Of a stretch of 28,246 nucleotides of DNA, positions 8,434 through 15,591 are shown piece by piece (within the stretch, counting starts at the first letter, position 1; each line of letters starts with the position of its first letter). A program made the position numbers and the translations under genes. The notes below the pieces were generated by a model that was given only the letters and a program-made list of their open reading frames with translations, was not told the origin of the DNA and did not search any database. This DNA is from Gammaproteobacteria bacterium (GTDB lineage Bacteria; Pseudomonadota; Gammaproteobacteria; Acidiferrobacterales; SZUA-150). The stretch is taken from NCBI GenBank assembly GCA_029880755.1, contig JAOUNW010000006.1, forward strand, positions 1 to 28,246, given 5' to 3'.

Positions 8434-8975
8434 TTTTCGTTATCGTAACCGACAACTCTTCCATAAGACATCATTCCTCTGAAATTCGTCGCCGGACTAA
8501 ACTCATTGTGTTCTACAAGATACATGTTAAGTGTGCTTTCGAGATCAGGTTGCCTCTTATCCCATTGCGTTGCACCGACACGAACCGGATCATTCTTGAC
8601 CGCTGATGAATCTATTGCTATCTGCTGCGCTGAAGGATTCTCATTAACTTCCTTGGGCCTCAGGCTAACAATAGATACTGCCGCAACCGAGGCTGCGATT
8701 GCCAGGCTGCCTACAAGCCTCGTTATTTTTTGTGCAGTTATCTTGTTTTTTCTGGGCACCAGGATCACCGGTTCCTTATCGATTTTTTGTAAAATACGAT
8801 TAGCCAATCCCGGCAGCACCAATCCTTCAAGTTCATTTCGAATTACAGCGCGGGCGGTATGATATCGCTCCCACGTACTACAAAGTTCCGGGTCAGCCGA
8901 AATTTCCTGAAACAGACTCTCCTGGTCGTTTTCATCAAGCTCGCCATCCAGTAATGCAGATAATTTTTCTTTCAT
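8430..8975 (-). CDS. rseA: anti-sigma-E factor RseA/MucA
   Basis: RseA (MucA) is an inner-membrane protein whose cytoplasmic N-terminus holds sigma-E inactive; its proteolysis releases the sigma factor. The 181-residue protein begins MKEKLSALLDGELDE, typical of the sigma-binding domain, with WERYHTARAVIRNEL at 35-49. A single membrane segment at about 87-105 separates it from a periplasmic tail that would contact RseB. It lies 15 bases after rpoE and overlaps rseB by 4, the standard rpoE-rseA-rseB arrangement. Confidence 0.95.
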   Translation of the reverse strand: MKEKLSALLDGELDENDQESLFQEISADPELCSTWERYHTARAVIRNELEGLVLPGLANRILQKIDKEPVILVPRKNKITAQKITRLVGSLAIAASVAAVSIVSLRPKEVNENPSAQQIAIDSSAVKNDPVRVGATQWDKRQPDLESTLNMYLVEHNEFSPATNFRGMMSYGRVVGYDNEK

Positions 8976-8990
8976 ATGTTTTCTCTCAGT

Positions 8991-9569
8991 TTAACTTTCC
9001 AGCAAAGGTTTAAGCTGATTATCAATAGCCTCTCTTGCCCGGAAAATCCTTGACCGGACTGTACCAATAGGACAATCCATCACCTGGGCGATTTCTTCAT
9101 AACTGAGCCCTTCCAGTTCTCTCAAGGTGATCGCCACTCTTAAGTCTTCCGGCAGGCCTTTAATAGTGTTTCGTACCGTGTTAACCACTTCGTCACTTAA
9201 TAAATTTTCTTCAGGTGTCGCGATATCTTTCATATTTCCGCCAAGATCCATATTTTCCGCGTCCGTTGCCTCAACATCAGTATTGGGAGGTCTGCGGCTT
9301 TGTGATACCAGAAAGTTTTTTGCCGTATTTACCGCAATCCTGTACAGCCAAGTATAAAAAGCGCTATCGCCGCGGAAATTCCTGAGCGCCCTATATGCCT
9401 TAATAAAGGCCTCCTGGGTAACGTCCTCGACTTCGCTGCGATCGTACACATAACGCGAAATCAGGTTTGATACCCGCTGCTGATATTTACGGACAAGCAG
9501 GTCATAGGCAGTTTTGTCACCCTGCTGGACACGCTTTACCAGTATTTCGTCAGCCTGGCGCTCAGCCAT
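8991..9569 (-). CDS. rpoE: RNA polymerase sigma factor RpoE/AlgU (sigma-E)
   Basis: An extracytoplasmic-function sigma factor of the RpoE/AlgU type, 192 residues (E. coli 191). Region 2 is visible as YQQRVSNLISRYVYDRSEVEDVTQEAFIKAYRALRNF followed by AFYTWLYRIAVNTAKNFL. Region 4 is GLPEDLRVAITLRELEGLSYEEIAQVMDCPIGTVRSRIFRARE (quoted parts overlap the family signature). It drives the envelope-stress regulon and is held by RseA encoded next door. A sigma-E-type promoter lies just upstream (9619-9645), so autoregulation is very likely. The gene is divergent from nadB, as in E. coli and Pseudomonas. Confidence 0.97.
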   Translation of the reverse strand: MAERQADEILVKRVQQGDKTAYDLLVRKYQQRVSNLISRYVYDRSEVEDVTQEAFIKAYRALRNFRGDSAFYTWLYRIAVNTAKNFLVSQSRRPPNTDVEATDAENMDLGGNMKDIATPEENLLSDEVVNTVRNTIKGLPEDLRVAITLRELEGLSYEEIAQVMDCPIGTVRSRIFRAREAIDNQLKPLLES

Positions 9570-9618
9570 TACCGCGCCTTTTGCTGCGAGACGCAGTAAC
9601 GCTTAATTTCATACACAA

Positions 9619-9645
9619 ATAGACAGGGTTGGGACGAAAAAGTTC
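9619..9645 (-). promoter_or_regulatory. sigma-E-dependent autoregulatory promoter of rpoE
   Basis: On the minus strand GAACTT (9645-9640) is followed after exactly 16 bases by TCTAT (9623-9619). This is nearly the E. coli rpoE P2 arrangement of GAACTT, 16 bases, TCTAA. The start site would be near 9612, leaving a leader of about 43 bases before the rpoE ATG at 9569. Position, spacing and the downstream gene all agree. Confidence 0.75.
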
Positions 9646-9701
9646 TGCTCAATGGCGGCGAATCTGGGCAGCCGACATAAACGGCTCCTTTATAATATTT
9701 A

Positions 9702-9729
9702 TTGGTGGTCACAATCAATGTGTTACGAT
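9702..9729 (+). promoter_or_regulatory. possible nadB promoter
   Basis: TTGGTG (9702-9707) and TACGAT (9724-9729) are 16 bases apart on the plus strand, a weak sigma-70-like match. The start would be near 9736, about 30 bases before the nadB ATG. A nearby TATAAT at 9691-9696 has no matching -35 box at the right distance. Low certainty. Confidence 0.25.
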
Positions 9730-9767
9730 AGATTTCAGATGTGCTTTTGTACTTCAATCAGGGTCTT

Positions 9768-11417
9768 ATGGCAAACCAGTATAACTCAGATGTCCTCATT
9801 ATAGGTGCCGGCGCGGCCGGACTTAGCCTGGCACTGCAATTGGCCCCAATAGCGAAAATTTCCCTGGTGGCCAAAGACGCCTTGACGGAAGGCTCCAGTC
9901 TTTACGCCCAAGGAGGTATTGCGGCGGTATTAAATGACGACCAGGATTCCTTCGAATCCCACATTGACGACACGCTTAACGCTGGTGCCGGGTTATGTCG
10001 GCGGGAGACAGTGGCGTTTGTCATCAAGCATGCCCCGGAGGCCATACGCTGGCTGGTGGATCAAGGGGTTTCTTTCAGCTGCGAACTGGAATCCGGCGGC
10101 TCACCTTCCTACCACCTGACTCAGGAGGGCGGGCACAGCCATCGACGGGTAATCCATGCAGCAGATGCAACAGGTCGGGCCATCGAACAGACCCTGGAAA
10201 CCCAGGTAAAACGCCACAAAAATATCCATATCTTTGAAGATCATATTGCCGTTGACCTGATTACCCGTTCTGGATCCGACTCCGATAACGAAACCCGCTG
10301 CTTTGGTGCCTATATCCTGGATAAACGCTCGGGACATGTAAACCTATTCCAGGCCAGATTTGTAATATTGGCCACCGGCGGAGCATCCAAGGTCTATCTT
10401 TACACCAGCAATCCGGATACTTCGACAGGAGACGGCATTGCCATGGCCTGGCGTGCTGGTTGCCGCGTGGCGAACATGGAATTTGTCCAGTTTCACCCCA
10501 CTTGTCTTTATCATCCCAAGGCGAAGTCCTTTCTGATATCGGAAGCTGTGCGTGGAGAAGGCGGCAAGTTGTCATTACCGTCCGGTGTTCCTTTTATGCA
10601 AAAGCACGATAACCGCGTCGAATTGGCCCCGAGAGATATTGTGGCCCGCGCCATAGATTATGAAATGAAAAAACACGGACTGGATCACGTAAATCTCGAT
10701 ATCAGTCACAAGTCTAGTGAATTTATTACCTCTCATTTCCCGACAATTTACCGGCGTTGTCTGGAATTGGGATATGACATGACCAGGGGTCCGATACCCG
10801 TTGTGCCCGCTGCCCACTACACCTGCGGAGGGATTGTAACTAGCTTGCAGGCGCGAACGGATATCCAGGGACTGTACGCAGTTGGCGAATGCGCCTTCAC
10901 CGGTTTGCATGGCGCTAACCGTCTTGCCAGTAATTCTTTATTGGAGTGCATTGTCTTTGCCCATGCGGCAGCGAAAGATATTTCAGAAAAACTCAATGAA
11001 AAAGTCGTACCAGTTCCGCCCTTGCCCCTCTGGGACGAAAGCCGTGTAACGGATCCCGACGAACAGGTAGTGGTATCTCACAATTGGGACGAGCTAAGGC
11101 GTTTTATGTGGGACTACGTGGGTATTGTTCGCACAACCAAGCGTTTAATGCGGGCTCGCCATCGCATTGAGTTACTGAAAGATGAAATTCGAGAATATTA
11201 TAGCAACTTCAAGATTACCAATGATCTCGTCGAATTACGTAATTTGGTACTGGTAGCGGAATTGATTATTCGCAGCGCTTTATCTAGAAAAGAAAGCCGC
11301 GGCCTCCATTACACCAGAGATTATCCAAACCTTGACACTCAACACCCCCCGATCGACACTATTCTCGCTCCGGGTGATCTGACTGAAAATGCAACGCCTC
11401 GCGTTATTACGGGCTAA
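9768..11417 (+). CDS. nadB: L-aspartate oxidase
   Basis: NadB is an FAD enzyme that oxidises L-aspartate to iminoaspartate, the first step of de novo NAD synthesis. NadA then converts this to quinolinate. I choose the ATG at 9768 (549 residues; E. coli 540) because homology starts there; a GTG at 9741 would add nine unrelated residues. The dinucleotide-binding GAGAAGLS lies near 13-20, followed by YAQGGIAAVL, ATGGASKVYLYTSNP, HPTCLYHP, SEAVRGEGGKL and the C-terminal FAD contacts GANRLASNSLLE. It is divergent from rpoE and converges on ygfX with 13 bases between stops. nadA and nadC are not in the window. Confidence 0.96.
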   Translation: MANQYNSDVLIIGAGAAGLSLALQLAPIAKISLVAKDALTEGSSLYAQGGIAAVLNDDQDSFESHIDDTLNAGAGLCRRETVAFVIKHAPEAIRWLVDQGVSFSCELESGGSPSYHLTQEGGHSHRRVIHAADATGRAIEQTLETQVKRHKNIHIFEDHIAVDLITRSGSDSDNETRCFGAYILDKRSGHVNLFQARFVILATGGASKVYLYTSNPDTSTGDGIAMAWRAGCRVANMEFVQFHPTCLYHPKAKSFLISEAVRGEGGKLSLPSGVPFMQKHDNRVELAPRDIVARAIDYEMKKHGLDHVNLDISHKSSEFITSHFPTIYRRCLELGYDMTRGPIPVVPAAHYTCGGIVTSLQARTDIQGLYAVGECAFTGLHGANRLASNSLLECIVFAHAAAKDISEKLNEKVVPVPPLPLWDESRVTDPDEQVVVSHNWDELRRFMWDYVGIVRTTKRLMRARHRIELLKDEIREYYSNFKITNDLVELRNLVLVAELIIRSALSRKESRGLHYTRDYPNLDTQHPPIDTILAPGDLTENATPRVITG

Positions 11418-11430
11418 GACCGACCCGGAG

Positions 11431-11859
11431 TTAACCGGTGGTTCCCATATCAGATAACCTCAACCAAACGCGGAATTGATGGTAACAGGATGGATCTACC
11501 GCATCCCGCGAAACAACAAGATTAACCGGTTTGGGTTTTGTAGCAGGTTTTACTTTCGCCAGCACCAACCAGTGCCAGTCGACAAAGGTTATCCATTCAA
11601 TGTCCAGCCACTCCGGAAGGTTACTAATCTGGATCTGTGAGGGTTTGCCCTGGCCGCAGCGAACGCTGCGAATGCTGAGACGGCTTTGACGGGTTCCGTA
11701 ACACCCAACATACCAAATCCCAGAGACCAACAGGCCGCAGGTTCCTGCAATCCGAGCCAGCAATGGTAACGGCAATTGCCACAGGATCAGGGCCGAGCTT
11801 GTGTGCAGCACGATCACAAACGCTGTGATCGATATGGAATTATTTATTCTTATTATCAT
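11431..11859 (-). CDS. YgfX/CptA-like membrane protein
   Basis: A 142-residue protein with two hydrophobic segments (about 10-28 and 33-52) and a soluble C-terminus ending in a DPSCYHQFRVWLRL motif. Size, two-helix topology and position directly after sdhE match the YgfX family. E. coli YgfX (CptA) was reported as an inner-membrane toxin acting on cytoskeletal proteins FtsZ and MreB, with SdhE (CptB) named as its antitoxin, although SdhE is better established as a flavinylation factor. Sequence conservation in this family is low, so the call rests partly on context. It starts 4 bases after sdhE and ends the sdh run. Confidence 0.75.
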   Translation of the reverse strand: MIIRINNSISITAFVIVLHTSSALILWQLPLPLLARIAGTCGLLVSGIWYVGCYGTRQSRLSIRSVRCGQGKPSQIQISNLPEWLDIEWITFVDWHWLVLAKVKPATKPKPVNLVVSRDAVDPSCYHQFRVWLRLSDMGTTG

Positions 11860-11863
11860 ATAT

Positions 11864-12103
11864 TTATTGCATTATGCTAATAATATACTCGAGATTTTTA
11901 TCGGGGCAGAATTCGGTTTTATTAATATAAGCCAGCAATAGATTGTCGGGGGTTTCCAGTAAGCGTTGAAAATCTTGCTGCTGCGAGGGCGACAACTGGC
12001 CATAGCGGGTCTCAAGAAAGCGATCCAGTATCAGGTCCAGCTCCAGGAACCCTCTCCGGCAGCGCCAACGTAACCGGGATATTTCGTCCAGCGCGCTAAT
12101 CAC
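11864..12103 (-). CDS. sdhE: FAD assembly factor SdhE (YgfY/CptB)
   Basis: SdhE is a small cytoplasmic protein that promotes covalent attachment of FAD to SdhA. The 79-residue product carries the family signature: R16, R17, G18 then E21, L22, D23 (RRGFLELD), followed by a conserved helical core (LDRFLETRYGQLS, FQRLLETPDNLLLAYI). It lies 5 bases after sdhB and 4 bases before the ygfX-like gene. Being in the operon of its own substrate is functionally sensible. Confidence 0.93.
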   Translation of the reverse strand: MISALDEISRLRWRCRRGFLELDLILDRFLETRYGQLSPSQQQDFQRLLETPDNLLLAYINKTEFCPDKNLEYIISIMQ

Positions 12104-12108
12104 AACAC

Positions 12109-12810
12109 CTACACGACTCTTCTGGCCAACAACTGTTTAATCAGGCCAATGGCTTTGGTGGGATTCAGTCCTTTGGGGCAAACGTCAGTACAGTTCATAA
12201 TGGTGTGACATCGATAAAGCCTGTAAGGGTCTTCCAGATCATCCAGGCGCTCCCCGGTCGCCTGATCGCGACTGTCCGCCAAAAAACGCCACGCCTGCAA
12301 CAGTGCCGCCGGACCCAGAAACCGATCCGGATTCCACCAAAATGAAGGGCACGAAGTTGAGCAACAGGCACACAGAATACATTCCGTTAAGCCCTCAAGC
12401 TGTTCGTGTTCCTCCGGTGTCTGGGTGTACTCAATCTCCGGTTCCGGGTCATGGTGAATCAACCACGGTTTAACGGTTTTGTATTGCTTATAAAACTGAG
12501 ACAGGTCAACAATCAAATCCCGTATTACTGGCAGACCAGGCAATGGCCGAATCTCAATTGGTTGAGAAAGAGATGAAAGCGGCGTGATACAGGCCAGGCC
12601 ATTGCGTCCATTAATATTCATGCCGTCCGAGCCGCACACGCCCTCTCGGCATGAGCGCCTGAACGTCAAGGTGTCGTCCTGTTGTTTTATCAGTAACAAG
12701 GCATCCAGCAGCATGGTGGCATTGCAATCCTCCGGTAACTCATAGGCCTGCATAAATGCTTTTGAATCCGTTTCCGGGTTAAACCGATAAATGGAAAACT
12801 TGATGGGCAT
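12109..12810 (-). CDS. sdhB: succinate dehydrogenase iron-sulfur subunit
   Basis: SdhB passes electrons from the SdhA flavin to ubiquinone through three Fe-S clusters. I choose the ATG at 12810 (233 residues) because GAGG lies nine bases upstream and the product then begins MPIKFSIYRF, as in E. coli SdhB; an ATG at 12840 would add ten residues. The [2Fe-2S] ligands C54, C59, D62 and C74 are in SCREGVCGSDG. The [4Fe-4S] and [3Fe-4S] ligands are in CILCACCSTSCPSFWWNP and CHTIMNCTDVCPKGLNP. It follows sdhA after 46 bases. Confidence 0.97.
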   Translation of the reverse strand: MPIKFSIYRFNPETDSKAFMQAYELPEDCNATMLLDALLLIKQQDDTLTFRRSCREGVCGSDGMNINGRNGLACITPLSSLSQPIEIRPLPGLPVIRDLIVDLSQFYKQYKTVKPWLIHHDPEPEIEYTQTPEEHEQLEGLTECILCACCSTSCPSFWWNPDRFLGPAALLQAWRFLADSRDQATGERLDDLEDPYRLYRCHTIMNCTDVCPKGLNPTKAIGLIKQLLARRVV

Positions 12811-12856
12811 GGTTGTTACCTCACCCTTCTCTCTATGCACTCATAGAATCTGCTCA

Positions 12857-14623
12857 TTAGTAAACGCGCTCCTTCGGCGGAAACGGTTCAACCGTAAGCG
12901 GTTTCATTCGCACCGGTTTATAATCCAGTTGATAACCCTCTTTGAGAAATAGGGAGTGCTTGAGCCAATTAATATCATCACGGTCAGGATAATCCAGGCG
13001 AGAATGCGCACCCCGGCTTTCAGTTCGAGCGGCGGCGGAAACTACCGTTGCCAGGGCACAGTCGATGAGGTTTTCGAGTTCCAGCGCCTCAATGCGAGCG
13101 GTGTTAAATATCCTGCTGTGATCCTTTAGCACAGCATTCCGCGAGCGCTCTTCCAGCTCTCTGACCTTATCAATGCCTTCATCCAATACGTCCTGTGTAC
13201 GAAATACGCTGCAGTATTTTTCCATGGTTCTTTGCAGCTCGTCTCTGATTTTGTCTACCGACTCACCAGTGCCCTTCTTGTCCCACCGTGCCAGCCTGGT
13301 CATGGCCTTGTCGATACCCCCTTCCTTGACCGGTTGGTGATAGCGGTTCTCCGCCAGATGATCCAGTATGTGGTTTCCGGCAGCCCGACCGAAAACAACG
13401 ATATCCAGCAGTGAGTTTCCGCCAAGGCGATTAGCGCCGTGCACCGACACACAAGCGCATTCGCCTACGGCATACAGGCCAGGTATGGGCTCTTCCGGAC
13501 CATGTTGAATGGGCATTACTACCTGGCCATGGCGGTTAGTTGGAATGCCTCCCATAGTGTAATGGGCTGTTGGCGCAACGGGCATGGGCTTTTCGATCGG
13601 GTCGACATTGGCAAAACGCATGGCCAGTTCACGGATTCCGGGCAAACGCTTTTTAATGAGGTCCGCTCCCAGATGATCCACTTTTAGTAATACGTGGTCT
13701 TTTTCCTTGCCACAACCTCGACCCTCCCGAATCTCCACTGCAATCGCTCGGCTCACTACATCGCGGCTTGCCAAATCCCTGGCATGAGGCGCATAACGTT
13801 CCATGAAACGCTCGCCTTCGCTATTTACCAGATAGCCGCCCTCGCCGCGCACGCCTTCCGAAATCAGCACACCGACGCCACCAGCAATACCTGTAGGATG
13901 AAATTGAAAGAATTCCATATCTTGCGCCGGAATACCTGCACGCAATGCCATGGCAATTCCGTCGCCGGTATTAATCATGGCGTTGGTGCTGGTACGGAAC
14001 ATGCGCCCTGCTCCACCTGTTGCTAATAGTGTTGTTTTTGCTTCAATGAGTAATGGTTCGCCGGTTTCAATATCCAGAACCAATGCACCCTGGGCAATAC
14101 CATCATCACTGACAATCAAGTCAACAACAAAAAATTCATCAAAGAAATGGGTTTTTGCTTTTAGATTCTGTTGATATAAAGAATGCAGTATGGCATGGCC
14201 TGTTCTATCCGCTGCTGCGCAGGTGCGCGCCGCCTGCTCGCCACCAAAATTCTGGCTTTGACCACCAAAACGACGCTGATAGATGCGACCATTATCCAGA
14301 CGACTAAACGGAACACCGTAATGTTCCAGCTCAATTACCAGTCTTGATGCCGCCCGGCACATGTATTCGATGGCGTCCTGGTCACCAAGATAGTCGCTGC
14401 CCTTAACCGTGTCATACATGTGCCAGTGCCAGTTGTCGGGCAGAACATTACCCAGGGCCGCATTCATGCCGCCTTGGGCAGCCACCGTATGCGAGCGCGT
14501 GGGGAATACTTTTGAAACAACCGCCACGTGGGCATCGGCCTGTGCCAACTGCAGGGCGGCGCGCAGTCCTCCGCCGCCAGCACCTATAACAAGACAGTCA
14601 AATCGTCTTCGGGCGATTTTCAC
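12857..14623 (-). CDS. sdhA: succinate dehydrogenase flavoprotein subunit
   Basis: SdhA oxidises succinate to fumarate in the TCA cycle and respiratory complex II. The start is best placed at a GTG at 14623: it overlaps the sdhD stop as GTGA, has GGAGG about four bases upstream, and gives 588 residues, the E. coli length. A longer frame from 14761 runs back through sdhD and is not credible. The FAD-binding GAGGGGLRAALQ, the RSHTVAAQGG segment with the His that binds FAD covalently, HPTG, and SEGVRGEGG with HARDLASRDVVSRA are all present. It sits in sdhC-sdhD-sdhA-sdhB-sdhE. Confidence 0.97.
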   Translation of the reverse strand: MKIARRRFDCLVIGAGGGGLRAALQLAQADAHVAVVSKVFPTRSHTVAAQGGMNAALGNVLPDNWHWHMYDTVKGSDYLGDQDAIEYMCRAASRLVIELEHYGVPFSRLDNGRIYQRRFGGQSQNFGGEQAARTCAAADRTGHAILHSLYQQNLKAKTHFFDEFFVVDLIVSDDGIAQGALVLDIETGEPLLIEAKTTLLATGGAGRMFRTSTNAMINTGDGIAMALRAGIPAQDMEFFQFHPTGIAGGVGVLISEGVRGEGGYLVNSEGERFMERYAPHARDLASRDVVSRAIAVEIREGRGCGKEKDHVLLKVDHLGADLIKKRLPGIRELAMRFANVDPIEKPMPVAPTAHYTMGGIPTNRHGQVVMPIQHGPEEPIPGLYAVGECACVSVHGANRLGGNSLLDIVVFGRAAGNHILDHLAENRYHQPVKEGGIDKAMTRLARWDKKGTGESVDKIRDELQRTMEKYCSVFRTQDVLDEGIDKVRELEERSRNAVLKDHSRIFNTARIEALELENLIDCALATVVSAAARTESRGAHSRLDYPDRDDINWLKHSLFLKEGYQLDYKPVRMKPLTVEPFPPKERVY

Positions 14624-14979
14624 GATGCCTCCACTGCAATCAGAATCTGGGTTATCCAGAATAACAATACCACCAGTCCGGCACCCACTGCCGAGGTAGC
14701 AAAGAACCGTAACCAGAACGCATGCAAATAATCCATGAACACGCTTCGAATTCCAATCCATGCATGCACTAAAGCGCTGAGGAATGCCAGGCCAAGCGTT
14801 GTTTTTACATACCCATTGCTAATCCACATGTACCAGCTGGAATAATCTGATAACACTGCGGAATTTAAAAAGAGCGCCAGGTAGATACTATAAGCCGCCA
14901 GATACAAGCCGCTAAGACGCTGTAGCAACCATTCTCCAAGCCCGGTATGGGCGCTACCTGTTCGTGCTATATTTACCAC
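14620..14979 (-). CDS. sdhD: succinate dehydrogenase membrane anchor subunit SdhD
   Basis: SdhD forms the heme- and quinone-binding membrane anchor with SdhC. The start is best placed at a GTG at 14979, which overlaps the sdhC stop by 7 bases and has GGAG seven bases upstream. This gives 119 residues, close to E. coli SdhD (115). Three membrane segments fit the family. HAWIGIRSVFMDYLHAFWLR carries the heme-side His and the Asp-Tyr pair that shapes the quinone site. The ATG at 15033 would start deep inside sdhC and is rejected. Confidence 0.93.
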   Translation of the reverse strand: MVNIARTGSAHTGLGEWLLQRLSGLYLAAYSIYLALFLNSAVLSDYSSWYMWISNGYVKTTLGLAFLSALVHAWIGIRSVFMDYLHAFWLRFFATSAVGAGLVVLLFWITQILIAVEAS

Positions 14980-15350
14980 CAGTTCACTCCGGCTAATATC
15001 AGGATCGCCAACGTAACAACAAAACTGAGCCACGCACTGCGCCGCGCATTGATACGACTAACTCCAATATCGAGATCGAGCAACAAATGGCGAATACCCG
15101 AAACCAAATGCTGAGCATAAATCGCCAGAACCAATAACAGGCCGATTTTTATCCAGGAACCGGAAAAATGTTGACTCACTTGCAGAAATTGTTCTTCTCC
15201 TGCCAGAGACAATTGCAAGAGATAGATGGTCCAGGGTAGTGCTAAAACAAGAAGTACACCGGTCACCCGATGCAGGATTGAGACGATGCCACCAATAGGA
15301 AGCGATATCTTGAATAAATTCAGATAAACAGGTCTATTATTATTTTTCAT
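14973..15350 (-). CDS. sdhC: succinate dehydrogenase cytochrome b556 subunit SdhC
   Basis: SdhC is the cytochrome b subunit of complex II, 125 residues with three membrane segments (about 20-45, 65-87, 103-123). RPVYLNL at 6-12 and SILHRVTG at 24-31 are family signatures. S24 and R28 match the E. coli quinone-site Ser and Arg. H81 in QHLVSGIRHLLLD corresponds to the axial heme ligand His84. It is the first gene of the sdh operon. No strong ribosome-binding site is visible before the ATG. The 241-base gap upstream is shared with the divergent ygfZ. Confidence 0.96.
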   Translation of the reverse strand: MKNNNRPVYLNLFKISLPIGGIVSILHRVTGVLLVLALPWTIYLLQLSLAGEEQFLQVSQHFSGSWIKIGLLLVLAIYAQHLVSGIRHLLLDLDIGVSRINARRSAWLSFVVTLAILILAGVNWW

Positions 15351-15480
15351 TTAATCAGCCATTAAGGTAATTGCCGATCTACCCTCAATATCGAACGTTT
15401 AATTTATTGCTTGATATCTTGAAATGATACGTTAATTGTCCACATAAGTGACCATAGCATCTGCCGGTCCGCTTCGGTTA

Positions 15481-15500
15481 TGCTTACCTTTTGGTAAGCA
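15481..15500. repeat. perfect 8-bp inverted repeat between sdhC and ygfZ
   Basis: TGCTTACC, loop TTTT, GGTAAGCA is a perfect inverted repeat in the divergent sdhC-ygfZ gap. No T-run follows on either strand, so a terminator is unlikely. A dyad operator for a regulator of sdh or ygfZ is possible. The protein that might bind is not known. Confidence 0.6.
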
Positions 15501-15529
15501 ATCGATAAAATAGCAGGTATTATGGCAAC

Positions 15530-15563
15530 AGCCTCTTAAGGAGGCTTTGATTAAGGCCCTTAA
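15530..15563. repeat. two adjacent short palindromes before ygfZ
   Basis: AGCCTC, loop TTAAG, GAGGCT (15530-15546) is followed by TTAAGG-C-CCTTAA (15551-15563). Both are perfect inverted repeats and both contain CTTAAG-like cores. They lie 29-62 bases before the ygfZ start, so they would be in or just before its leader. The role is unknown. The first, followed by TTTGATT, could act as a weak terminator or leader hairpin. Confidence 0.45.
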
Positions 15564-15591
15564 GCTAATGGTAGTGTGAAAGGAAAGCATT

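Noticed and set aside
9569..9757. 62-codon minus-strand ORF ending at the rpoE start
   Set aside because: It begins upstream of the sigma-E promoter and would not be on that transcript; it also overlaps the nadB leader and has no family-like sequence. In some Pseudomonas-type operons leader ORFs exist, but nothing here supports one.
11418..11430. Terminator between the convergent nadB and ygfX stops
   Set aside because: Only 13 bases separate the genes, and the nearby CCGG-containing repeats do not form a GC-rich hairpin with a T tail.
11431..12103. sdhE-ygfX as a genuine toxin-antitoxin module
   Set aside because: The CptAB toxin-antitoxin proposal is from E. coli work, and sdhE sits in the sdh operon here, which fits its flavinylation role better. 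I report the family, not a toxin-antitoxin system.
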